Shown here: positions 22,409 to 36,189 of the stretch, one piece after another | Layout of the letters: each line of letters begins with the position of its first letter | How positions within the stretch are numbered: the stretch's first letter is position 1 | Made by a program: the position numbers and the translations under genes | The notes under the pieces: model-generated | Told to the model about the DNA's origin: nothing | Databases searched by the model: none | What the model saw: the letters and a program-made list of their open reading frames with translations, nothing else | Assembly: GCA_964019415.1 (NCBI GenBank) | Contig: OZ025870.1 | Location: 3,031,908-3,095,907, forward strand | Direction of reading: 5' to 3' | Length of the DNA stretch: 64,000 nucleotides | Origin: Ianthella basta | Lineage: Eukaryota; Porifera; Demospongiae; Verongiida; Ianthellidae

Positions 22409-22485
22409 CACCATTGGAGAGCATCATGCGGCAAGCAAATGTAACTTGTACCCAGTTGCTTGTCGCATGATGCTCTCCAATGGTG
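22409..22485. repeat. Hairpin with 30-bp stem
   Basis: CACCATTGGAGAGCATCATG and the next ten bases are mirrored with one mismatch across a 17-base loop. Confidence 0.9.
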
Positions 22486-22915
22486 TCCATGCAGTTAACA
22501 TTCACCAACTACAATGCTACAACTGTATGTATCCATCTGTGGTACTGGTCAGTTCATATATATTGTTTAATATATATCTCACACGCAGGGTAAGGAAATA
22601 AAGCTGACAACCCCTCAACCATGCATGTCTCTTAGCTAAAATTTGTTATTATCTTATCTGTGCATCAGGTGACCCAGAATTACCTGATTGACTAGTGGTT
22701 TGCATAATTGGCTAATTGGTGTCATGATGAATGGTCATGCATGCACTCATGGTACACCTACACATTCCTATCAAAGGTGTCAAATTACTTCGTAACAGTT
22801 ACTGCAAGTCAGCAATACAGCTTATACAGTAGGTGTATTGCTAGTATAAATTATATATTATGTTCTACTGGTCAGCCCCCCCTAGTCCCTTACAGTATCA
22901 TATTCATGCACTCAC

Positions 22916-23617
22916 GCACAGTGTCTGTGTGCTCCTTATCACGAGCTTTCTTAAATCTTGGCAACCTCCAACGATCTCCTTCATTGATGTCATCTGGGAG
23001 TTCATATTCCATGTCAACCTTTGAAAGAGAATGTATATTATATAAAAGATTGAGTGTATGTACAGTTAGTAGCTATGTACGTATCATTCTGCAAGGTTAG
23101 TTAGTGAACCCAAGTGAACGTCTTGGTTGATCTAAATTGAAGACAATATTATATTGTACTAGTGTACAAAAATTCCATTAGAATTAAAAGGGATTTAGGA
23201 ATGGCCAGTAGAAAAAGCATAGAAACAAGCAACAGTACCTCAACACCACGATGAGCCACATTTCCGTGAAGTTCACTCTGCATTCCTAATTTCCTTGCAG
23301 CTACATGGGACTAATTAGCTAGCCATTTGGGTCCATGCATCCACAAGGATAAGGATCACCCCTCCTCTGCTCCGGCGCCCACCGCAGGTGCTTCCGATGC
23401 AGCTGACTCCTCTTCCACCACAAATCACCTTCTGCAAGGTCAAGCGTCTTGTATTGCCCTCATAATTAAACGGAACTGACTCATGATGGCCCCTTTGAGT
23501 TGATTCATGGTTGTTCTCTTGAGCTGACTCCCCTTGAGCTGGCTCCTGCTTTTCCCCTAGTGGTGACTCCTGTGAGTGAAGGTTGAGTGATGGTCTTGCA
23601 GTTCTGACAGTTGTCAT
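22916..23617 (-). CDS. Hypothetical two-exon gene fragment
   Basis: Exon 1 (23617-23429) starts MTTVRTARPSLNLHSQE, is Glu/Gln/Ser rich, and ends RRLTLQK at a GTGATT donor. Exon 2 (23018-22916) follows in phase after TTTCAAAG with VDMEYELPDDINEGDRWRLP and RFKKARDKEHTDTV, then a GTGAGT donor. If not spliced there, it stops 25 bases later. Exon 2 looks like real protein, conserved in composition (acidic, then basic). I do not recognise the family. The intron contains a dispersed repeat. A perfect CRE lies about 110 bases upstream of the ATG. Confidence 0.3.
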
Positions 23618-23726
23618 TCGTTCCTAAGAGCTCTCATCATCCCCGAATGTCTTGACTTCTTGGTTAGTCAGGTGTTGCCCTTAATGTTCGGCATAGGTTG
23701 CAAATGGCTTTGTTTGTATGATACAA

Positions 23727-23734
23727 TGACGTCA
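23727..23734. promoter_or_regulatory. Perfect CRE palindrome TGACGTCA
   Basis: The full CREB/ATF palindrome lies about 110 bases upstream of the minus-strand ATG at 23617. A chance occurrence in 64 kb is not unusual, so function is inference. Confidence 0.4.
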
Positions 23735-24324
23735 TGAAATCGTTGCGCAAGCCTAAAACCCGCATAACTTGTGCCCATCCTTTCACCATCGAGCCGCTTT
23801 CACTCGCGTAAGACAGCGCTTTCCGCTATATAGCTTATGTCACCCACAGCCTTCTACAGATGCCAAAACGACAGCAAAGAAGCCGCCGCACCTTCTCCCC
23901 AGGAGGATTTTTGTAACAAAGGAATTAGCTGCGAATTCCATAATTTACTTCGTTTTCCTCCGTATAACGAAAATGGCGTCCTATAGTAACGTATGACAAG
24001 TTGGCGCAAAACCTTCATTTTGCACGTTTTCGCAGGAAAACCCAGCCGAGGACACCCTCCGGATAGCACTTTAACATTAGGACCACGTTTTCTGCGAACC
24101 CTCTGCACAGTTCCGGAGATTAGCGCGGACAAAAAAATTGGCCTATCTCCATTATATTATATAAATGCAAGTGCAGTTATGCTACCGCAGTTTGCATTTA
24201 TATAAACATACATACATACATACCGACATACCAGTGGAAGCGTGACGCGAAGCCATACAACAAAATGTCAAAACGAAAACAATTGTAGAGACAAAAGACA
24301 TAAATTATTAGTAATAGTTACTAT

Positions 24325-24553
24325 GTATACAAATTCCTGTTAGAATGAAAAGGGGATTTAGGAATGGCCAGTAGAAAAACCGTAGAAACAAGCAACAGTA
24401 ACTACAAATTCCTGTTAGAATGAAAAGGGGATTTAGGAATTGCCAGTAGAAAAACCGTAGAAACAAGCAACAGTAACTACAAATTCCTGTTAGAATGAAA
24501 AGGGGATATAGGAATGACCAGTAGAAAAACCGTAGAAACAAGCAACAGTAACA
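24325..24553. repeat. Three tandem copies of a ~75-base unit
   Basis: The unit TACAAATTCCTGTTAGAATG...GAAACAAGCAACAGTAAC repeats three times. A related single copy lies at about 23165-23300. An inverted relative lies at 25215-25375 on the far side of the MULE-like element. The block may be the arm of a foldback element. Confidence 0.85.
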
Positions 24554-24650
24554 CCAAAATATATCACATTTCCGTGAAGTTCGCTCTACATTCCAAATTT
24601 TCTTGTAGCTGCATAGACTAAAATGTCTAGCTATAGGCCTATGTAGGTAC

Positions 24651-25208
24651 TAGTCAGGCATCGCGTGACCCCTCCTCACGGAAGGGTCAGGTTAAGTCTA
24701 ATACATTGACTTGTGCAGCATGCCACAATGGTTGCGTGCCCAATCAGATTGCAGGAAATGTGTGAAATATTTATCGCTCACATGTCCGCAAATGGCAGCT
24801 GACCAGAGCATGGACCAGAGAGTGTTATACGCTGCGACGGAAGCTATCCAGCGCCGCCTTGGTTATTCTACCATGAAGCCAGAGCAACTTCAGGTCGTGT
24901 CTGACATCGTTTCTGGGTGTTTGCTGTTTTGCCAACCGGCTTCGGCAAGAGCCTGTGCTATGTGCGCCCGCCGACAGTGTTCGGCCTGGTATTGCCTGTC
25001 GAAGAAACATTGATAGTCTTTGCTGTCGCTCCTTTGACGGATATTACAAAGGATCAGGAGCTGTCTCGCGTACTTGCGGCCACAAGCGAGGCATAATGTT
25101 GTGCAATAATTACATTCCACAGTGCATAATTGCATTCCGCGTAGACAAGTCAATGTATTAGACTTAACCTGACCCTTCCATGAGGAGGGGTCACGCAATG
25201 CCTGACTA
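24651..25208. mobile_element. MULE-like element carrying a RecQ-helicase fragment
   Basis: The ends are 64-bp inverted repeats with two mismatches, starting TAGTCAGGCAT. The nine bases TGTAGGTAC flank both sides (24642-24650 and 25209-25217). Long TIRs plus a 9-bp target duplication are the hallmark of Mutator-like elements. Between the TIRs there is no transposase, only a piece of a RecQ-like helicase gene, as in plant Pack-MULEs. Confidence 0.8.
24792..25096 (+). pseudogene. RecQ-like ATP-dependent helicase, N-terminal fragment
   Basis: The first frame reads MDQRVLYAATEAIQRRLGY and KPEQLQVVSDIVSG. After a frameshift near 24915 it continues VFAVLPTGFGKSLCY, the Walker A motif I of RecQ-like helicases, then LIVFAVAPLTDITKDQE (motif Ia region). 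It stops at TAA 25094-25096. Only motifs 0, I and Ia are present; the DEAH box and RecQ C-terminal regions are missing. It lies entirely between the TIRs of the element at 24651-25208. Confidence 0.8.
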
Positions 25209-25214
25209 TGTAGG

Positions 25215-25375
25215 TACAAGGAATATAGGAATGTAGAGTGAACTTCACAGAAATTGGTTTATTATGTTGTTGAGTTACTGTTATTTGTTTCTATTCTTTT
25301 TTCTGCTGGCCATTCCTAATTTAAAATCTCTTTTAATACTAAAAGGATTTTTTCTACACTAGTTTGTACAGGTTT
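25215..25375. repeat. Inverted relative of the 24325-24620 repeat
   Basis: Its reverse complement shares AGGAATGGCCAG(T/C)AGAAAAA, GAAACAA(G)CAACAGTAAC and GTGAAGTTC(A/G)CTCTACATTC with the left arm. The MULE-like element may thus sit inside a foldback. Confidence 0.7.
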
Positions 25376-26225
25376 TGCATATCCAAAGGACTATGGCTAC
25401 GATCAGATTAATACCTGTGCTGACTAATTCTCCTTTCTTAAATTAGATGAAGATTGCACAGAACACTGAGCACAGTTATGCAACTCTAGATAAAAAAAAC
25501 AGCTGTTGTGTTACCATAATAGTGTATACCAAAACAAAATGGCAGCATCGGAGTGTCATAGTACACGTGGAAGACCAATTTTCTACCCGCTCCAGCTCTG
25601 TAGTGCCAGCCATGCTCAAATCCAGTCCTGCACGTCCGTACACTAGTCCTTCTACACCACATGGGTCCGTAGGTGCCCTGTGCCAATAGGGTACAAGCAG
25701 CCTATGGCACTATTCACTGCAGCAAATGGAGAAGATTTTCAACTACACTGGCTCGAGGAAGTCGAGTGAACATGTTGGCAACAGGAAGGTCATCCGAAAG
25801 ACTGCTTGGAAGGTGCAACTAGGCGTGCGAAGATGGCTGCACAAACATCTTGTTCCATTACACAAAGCCAAGGAATGGTACAGGGTCCGAGTGTTCCTAA
25901 GTTTGCTTCAATTCAATCCTTTAAGGCTTGTTCTGTCCTGTCCATGTAGTGCGATGCCCTAGGAATGAGTCTGCAGTATTCCAAGCATGTGTGTGCTCAT
26001 TTGTCCTTGTTTTAATGCATCGGCTTGATGCCCTTTCCATATACTATTTGCCTATTCTCTTTTGCTCGATGCCATGCATTGGACAACTTCAGATTTCTTT
26101 GATGATGGTCATCATGCAAAGACTCTGTTATGTCTAGATCTCCTTTACATAGCAGCTGTCTTGTATTGACAGCTGCAGCTCTCTCCATTGACCAATGCAA
26201 TGTGAGAATTTCAACCAGTGTGATA
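25376..26225. other. Non-coding, no gene recognised
   Basis: Two short frames (25447-25689 and 25726-25962, plus strand) have ordinary composition but no domain and no splice support. Confidence 0.4.
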
Positions 26226-27024
26226 TCTATATATATAAAGAGAAGTGCAAAACCGTTGTCCGCAAAGTTCTCCCGCGAGCGGCCACCAATTGAAACCAAA
26301 CTTTCCCAGATTATGGAAGCCATACCGGGTCTCGATCTAGGGGGGCGACTTGCGCGAAGAAGCTCCTGCCGAGGAGCGCGCGACGAAAAACCTCGAATTG
26401 ACCATCCGCCATCTTGGATCTACGGAGAAAATCTACGGTTTTCCGGGCACGCTCCTATGCTGCCAATACAAAAGAAGAGCCCCAACCGTTGTCCGCGAAC
26501 TCCTCTCGCGAGCGTTGACGAATAGCGACCAAACGTTCCCATCCGTCACACTCTGTACCCCGTCTCAACATAAAGTGGTAGACGTGCTGAAATAAGCTGC
26601 TGCCAAGGAGCACGCGGTGGAAACCCAGGATGAACCGACCGTCGGCCATCTTGGATCTTGGAAGAAAGTATGCCGTATCCTAGGCGTTCGCGCAGGTGCG
26701 AGGATGACACCCAAGCTAGCGCGATGCCGAAGCGGAGTAAAAAGGAAAGAGTAGTTGTCTCACACACAGAGACCATCAACTTCTTACAACTATCCGTTCT
26801 TTGTCTACCGTGATCTTCCATGTAAATTGCATGCACACATGGTAGGTCAGTCACACTGACATCACCAGGCCAGCCTGGAGTATCCTTTGCCAGAGCATGC
26901 ATGACCAGCCAGTGCATTACTAGCTGGGGCCTGAGTAGCAATGGCACTACCAGCCTGTGTTCGACCAGCTGGCATACGTCTAGCACGCGGAGAGGCCCGC
27001 CCGAAGGGTGGGTTTGTTCGCTAG
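26226..27024 (+). mobile_element. Non-autonomous Helitron, 799 bp
   Basis: The 5' end is A|TCTATATATATAAAGAGAAG. The 3' end is CTAG|T, preceded by a hairpin AGGCCCGCCC-GAA-GGGTGGGTTT and a short spacer. TC at the start, CTRR at the end, a subterminal hairpin about 7 bases from the end, insertion between A and T and no target duplication are the defining Helitron features. The interior has two diverged direct repeats of about 220 bp (AACCGTTGTCCGC(A/G)AA...) each with CCATCTTGGATCT. No Rep/helicase gene is present. Confidence 0.8.
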
Positions 27025-27134
27025 TTGATAATATAACACAGGTCACACTACCAGCCCTGGGACCTTAGGTGATATATTTCTCAACCCATGGTTACCATGG
27101 TAACAAGATATATTTTCATTATTGTATTATGTAG

Positions 27135-30100
27135 CATGGTGCAAAAACAAAAGCACCACTTGCTACATCTCAATGGAACAAACCAGTAATACAGAGGAAA
27201 CGTGGTCCCAACTGGAAAGAGACTTACCAGCAAAGAAGCGCACAATGTGTCTATACTGCCATGCCTACAAAGCCTACCAGAATTTTGAAGAATAAAATGA
27301 TGGTAAGTAGCTAATGACCATTTAGCTTTCTTTCCATTTATTATGTGCGTAATATTGTGCCGCATGATCACATGTGTCTGTTATTAAGTGGTTTTAACTA
27401 ATATATATAGTGTGTATTTATGTGTGTGCTCAGCTGTCTTATTTATGTAATAGTTAAATGCTGACCAAGAGGTGTCTCTGAGATTTAGAGCACGAGCCAT
27501 GAGGGTGCGAAGCGCCCGAGTGCCAAGTGGTCTAAATCTTCAGAGACACCGATTGGTCAGCATTTAAGTGTTATAGATCCCAACGATTGGGTAAGGAGCG
27601 CCAGCAAATCAGTTTAACTAGTCGTACTTGCGTCATCACGCGTCTTCCGGAAGTAGTTTGCAATTTCTGACAATGGCTGAGAAAACGTTGTTTGGTTATT
27701 GGATTTGTCATCTCGCAGCAGGCGTTCCTAAAGGTCGGCAGTGGATGCGGCGCGTAAGCTAAATGTAAGCTTACTCACTGTCAGCCCCGTCAGCCACAGT
27801 GTTTCCCAGAGTGGTGTCTTAAGCCTGTTCCCAGCTCGTAACCAGCTCCATTCTTGGCTCTGGTTGGTAGGCCGCTACATGCCGGATTGTTGCTTTACCC
27901 TGTTTGTCAACGAAACAAGTAAACCGAGCGACCTGTGCATCATATGTTGTGGAGTTAGCTACTATTGTTATCGCAGCTGCAGTTTCTCTGCTATAGATCA
28001 CGGGCCCAAGCCACGCCCATGCTCTAAATTGCTATTTAGAGCATAGGCGTGAACGCGCGCGTCGAATTAGAACACGGCTAGACGAAATAGACCACGGCGC
28101 GAAACAACACCCGGGGTATCTAAGACGTTTAGAAACATCGTATAGACGCACGTTACCATGGCAAAGGGATCTATACTCCATTAATTTTGATACCCTCCAC
28201 AGCTTTACTACTGGTATTATTAATTGTAATGCACTAGTGTATTCGTAGATCCACAACAATGATTGGACAAGCAACTTTCACTGTGGCCATGGACTGTGGC
28301 AACTAGCTAATTGCAAGCAATCCTAGGTCTATTGCATAGTGTGCTTGTGTACTTATGTCTACAGCTCATTAATTCACTGTACTGTACTGTACTAATGAGT
28401 GGTGACTGCACTTGCTAATTTTTATTATACATAATATAGCTGCTATTACCATTGGATTGTGCATGAATATAGCACAGTGACTATTATGTTGAGGCATGTT
28501 CAACTTGTTTGGCCACTGTTACTATGTGTAATGATATACACATAATATATATACTTTATATATGTGAGTCAGACAAAGCTTATATAATTGTTGCAATTCT
28601 CTATAATAATACAGAAGATGGAGACTGCCCCAGAACCATTGACTGCAGGCAGTGCCATTGTGTCAGGTAATTTTATTATCATACTGTGCATGAAAAGCTG
28701 TCGACAAGATTATACATTTCAGACTTAGTGCAACCAGTGTATTGGCAATGATAGATCCTGTTCAGTGACCCTTCATTATCTGTGTCATTCTTGCAACAGC
28801 TGAAGAAGATCTACAGAAGTACTGCTACATGGCTACTAACATCCAACAGCTCTTCATTGGTCCTGGTGGAGGGACCTTTACTCTGGGAAGTGGAGATGCA
28901 ACACTAGTGTTTCCCAAAGGAGCTGTTAAGAAGAAAACTTCCGTCCGCTATGCCATCATCCTTCACGGTCCGTTTGTCTTCCCTGATGGGAGCAAGCCAG
29001 GCTCAGTGATTGTGTATATAAACATGGATGGAGCCATCTTGGTGAAGCCTGTTCAACTGAAACTCTCCCACTGGTGCATCACTGAGAAAGGAGGTAAAGA
29101 CTCTCTGAATTTTGTACATGCTCCACACACACTGGAAAGTGGGAAGCAGACATACACTTTTGAGAAAGAGGAGGATGAGGAAGATTTCACTACTTATACT
29201 GATCAAGGAGTCCTGACTATACGAGAACCAAAGTGCCTGACATGTGTAGAAACTAACATTGCGACAAAGGCAAGGTACAATGCCATCACATTCACTCAAT
29301 ACATCCATGAAGAAGACACCTTGCTCTTCAGAATACAATTTATATGTGATTCAATTGAATGGAATGAGGTATGAGGGAGCATAGTATGCACTTGACTAGA
29401 CTTTCATGAATTTGGGTATAAACTTACACCCAATCTTCAATATATTCCATAATATTACATATAACTTACATCAAATTATAATAACTAAAATATTAAGCTT
29501 ACTGATTCAGTGTATGCATTTTCTGACTGTACGACATTGTGCATGCATGTAGAAAATGACAAGTACACTGGAAGAAAGCAATTGGAAGAAGAGCAACTGC
29601 AGTGGTATGGTGCAAAGGTTTTGCTTTGCTCCTTCCAAGCGTATGGCTGCCATAACTGCCACCCCCCCTGAACCACATGGACCTGGATGGACAGCAACAA
29701 TTGAAGGGGCACATGCGGTTAGTGAGATTGCAATTTGCAAATAAGGTGCAGCAACTATAATTTACATTTATTTATACTATTGCATTATAATAAGTATAGC
29801 AATACTATGAAAGACTGGAATTTCTGACTTCCCTTACGCATAAATATGTAGATCAAAGAGAATGATTTTCTGCTGCCATTGGGAAAATGTACCTCTGACA
29901 TGGAACGTGAAGTCAAATGTGGATATTTCCCTCCAAGTGTCTGCTACAAGATTCTGTACACTGTCCCTGAAGAGAAACGGGTGAGACCAGCTCTACTAAA
30001 GGTTCACCTGCAGGGAGCTGATGTTCCACTCACCTTTAGCTGCACAGTCAAGGAGGAGGCAAGTGAGTTTGCTCTGCATAATATTGTTATTCACTGTATG

Positions 30101-31243
30101 TTAAATTGTGTTACTGTTTATGTATTTTCATATGGTTTCAACTGCATGCTCCTTTTATTTTGAAGGCATGTATATTCTACAGCGTTTTCCTGCAAGTTAC
30201 ACTTCCTCTGCATGCACAGCTCCATCCTTCCCTGTCCTGCCAGTTCTCTCTAAATCATGCAGTGCAGGAATTGTGCAAAGTTAATTCCAGAATCTTATAC
30301 TAATACGCTGTAATGATAGTGGCATGCATGCATTCATATTGTACCTATGTTACATAATTTTATTGATCTCACCCCTACTTAGTATAGTTCCAATAATATG
30401 TAGTAGCTGTTATGTTTTGCTACATATTAAATATTGTTTTCATGGATGACCTTTACTTTCTCTGCAGCTGCCTCCTCTGGGATCTCTTCACGTGCTGAAA
30501 TGCCCTCTAGCTCACCACAGACAGATATTCGTGAAGCTGCAGGTAAGAACGAAGTTTGTTATATACTCTACGTTACACATTATCTGGTGGTCAACCAGCA
30601 GCAACTAGGTCACAGCTGCAGTTATGAGCCATGGTTAATGTTTAGCTGTTTTCCCTCACTTGCCCATTGCTATGACGATTGCACTGAAGAGACTGACAAA
30701 TTATATTAATATTATCAGCAGATTTAGGTACATATTTTTGGAATGAAGAAGCCCTCAGATATTCACTTTACATTAAATATAGTTCCCAATGCTTGCACAG
30801 TCATACAATTATAATTGCATACGTATATACCTACACATGCAAGCCATGCACTACTACATGCACATTTCCCATAGAATTGTATGATACAAAATTTGACAAA
30901 AACTAAAATTTCAATACGTTTCTAATAATTGTTTGTTCCAAAGATGATGCCACTATCCACTTGTCATATAGATGTGATTACAGCCCTAAATCATCAGTTG
31001 GATGCAAGGTGGAAGGAGTTTGGAGCATTTCTGCATGTATGTCCGGAATTAATGGATAGCATTGAACAGGATGAATTAAATGTTGGACGGCGCATGTTGT
31101 CTCTGGTGGGGAAGTGGTTGGGCCGTGAATATGGAACTGGTAAGCGCTGGCGTACCTGGAAGACAGTGGTGCAAGCAGTGAAGAATATGGGCAAAGAACC
31201 TTTGGCAGAACAGTTGGCACAACAACACAGAGTGCAACTATAA
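27135..31243 (+). CDS. ZU5 and death-domain protein, copy 1 (intact)
   Basis: Seven exons, 27135-27302, 28615-28666, 28800-29368, 29553-29717, 29852-30062, 30468-30542 and 30972-31243, join with consistent phases into 504 codons including the stop. Residues 1-73 are basic and low in structure (motifs PVIQRKRGPNWKE and METAPEPLT); translation may begin at an internal Met or in an upstream exon. Residues about 86-190 are a ZU5 domain (GGGTFTLGSGDATLVFPKGA, GPFVFPDG). Residues about 200-390 are a probable UPA-like part (ending VPLTFSCTVKEE). Residues 390-413 are a Ser/Pro linker. Residues 414-503 are a death domain (ALNHQLDARWKEFG...WRTWKTVVQAVKNMG). ZU5-UPA-death is the cytoplasmic module of UNC5 and PIDD, which signals to apoptosis or NF-kB by death-domain binding. 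No transmembrane segment is seen. Intron 1 holds a 730-bp insertion. Confidence 0.85.
27443..28174. mobile_element. Hairpin-headed insertion B in intron 1
   Basis: Compared with the homologous intron of copy 3 (58020-58060), about 732 bases are extra. They begin with a palindrome (27447-27575; GAGGTGTCTCTGA(A)GATTTAG and mirror, loop GGGTGCGAAGCGCCCGAGTG). A body then starts TATAGATCCC and ends GGGATCTATA. No transposase is recognised. The absence in the paralogue proves it is an insertion or a paralogue-specific loss. Confidence 0.75.

Positions 31244-34936
<3,693 letters not shown>

Positions 34937-34984
<48 letters not shown>
34937..34984. repeat. (GT)n microsatellite, right of the LINE
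   Basis: Pure GT tract, probable continuation of 32159-32320. Confidence 0.97.
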
Positions 34985-34986
<2 letters not shown>

Positions 34987-35780
34987 GTATTTGCGTGCGG
35001 GTGTACATGTGTGTGTATGCTTGTCCAAGGTGTAAGAGTACAATTCTCTGTTCATCCTTTATGGTAATTGTAGTCATCTGCTGAAACATCCGAAGCACTC
35101 CTCAAGCTACTTGCAGTCGAACAATATACCTCAGCGTGTCTCATGTGACTCACACTGTATAATATTAATGTACCATGTATGTACAACACAATATAACTGT
35201 AGGTTTTTGCACATATAATTTAGGTTGCCTGCATGTATTACATACTATATTCATGTATTAGAGCTGTGTTAATATTAATGTTACTGCAGAAGTGTGTAGA
35301 ATTTGAAGTATAATATAATTATATGCATATGAATCATTTTGGGTGGAATAGGATGTAGTCACAATTCATTGTGTACAAATAGTTAGTTTAGCATGCTAGA
35401 CCCACTCCGACCTTGAGTGCTTTTACCCAGGGAAAGCCCCCCCCTCCCCCCCAGAGGGGGAGTGTTTCTAGTGCTCTTGACTAACTATAACAGCATGAAG
35501 CAGCTGTATACATGGCTTGGCATGAATTAGTCAGTATAGCTAAGCATTATCATGTGGCTAAATAGGATGACTTCTATAATTGCAGTAGAGCTACCAGGGG
35601 TGGTTAAGGTACCACGCTATTATTACTGTACATGCCCACAACATGAAAGGGTTTCTATGATTTCTCTGTGGTTAGAGCGACCAAACAAGTGATGCATACC
35701 TCCACTTTCCCATCTTAAAATCATACAAGTAGGCACTCTTTGATCTGCACGTCTTTCAAATTATAGCATCTAATAAACGT
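34985..35780. repeat. Segmental duplication, copy A
   Basis: Colinear with 53290-53945 in the same orientation, for example GTCCAAGGTGTAAGA, TTCTCTGTTCATCC and CATCTGCTGAAACATCC, and more weakly to the end. Both copies follow a GT tract. The copy of the minus-strand exon (see 53764-53943) is broken here at about 35640-35780. A C-rich/G-rich stretch lies at 35440-35461. Confidence 0.8.
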
Positions 35781-36189
35781 TCACTAATCAACTGAGAATG
35801 ACTAATTTAGTAATGTGCTGTAACGACTGTGTATAGTACAATTAGCACTTTACATGTGTGAACATACAGTATATTAATCAATGTGTAGCTAACTTAATTA
35901 AAGATGCTAATATTATATAGTAACTCTGTTGTATTATAAATTGAGAAAAACCCATGCATTCAAGCAATTACAGAGTACACCAAACATAACAGCCTTAGCC
36001 ATCTCCATTTGCAGTATATCATTCTGTAATTACAAATGCATGACATAATGTTAGCATGAACAAAGCCATAGTATAAGGTATGAACACAGATGTGGAAGCT
36101 CTGTAACTGCAACCACTGCAGCCACTAACATGCACTTACATGACCAATAAGGCAGTACCAAGGTCTCAGTGAGGTGACCTTTGCCACAC
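35781..36189. other. Intergenic
   Basis: AT-rich, no feature recognised. It presumably includes the promoter and 5' UTR of the receptor gene. Confidence 0.45.

Noticed and set aside
22246-22434. Poly-valine/glycine frame
   Set aside because: Translation of the (ACC)n microsatellite.
23854-24132. Minus-strand 92-codon and overlapping plus-strand frames near 23.9-24.1 kb
   Set aside because: Neither shows a domain, and splice or promoter evidence is too weak to list.
24308-24541. Minus-strand repetitive frame with FLRFFYWSFLNPLFILTG-like repeats
   Set aside because: It is the translation of the 75-base tandem repeat; there is no start or splice support.
26012-26323. Minus-strand 103-codon frame before the Helitron
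   Set aside because: It crosses the Helitron 5' end and shows no recognisable domain.
30929-30971. In-frame ATG upstream of the death-domain exon of copy 1 as a separate gene start
   Set aside because: The CATATAG acceptor at 30970-30971 restores phase with the linker exon exactly as in copy 2, so the exon is internal to the ZU5 gene.
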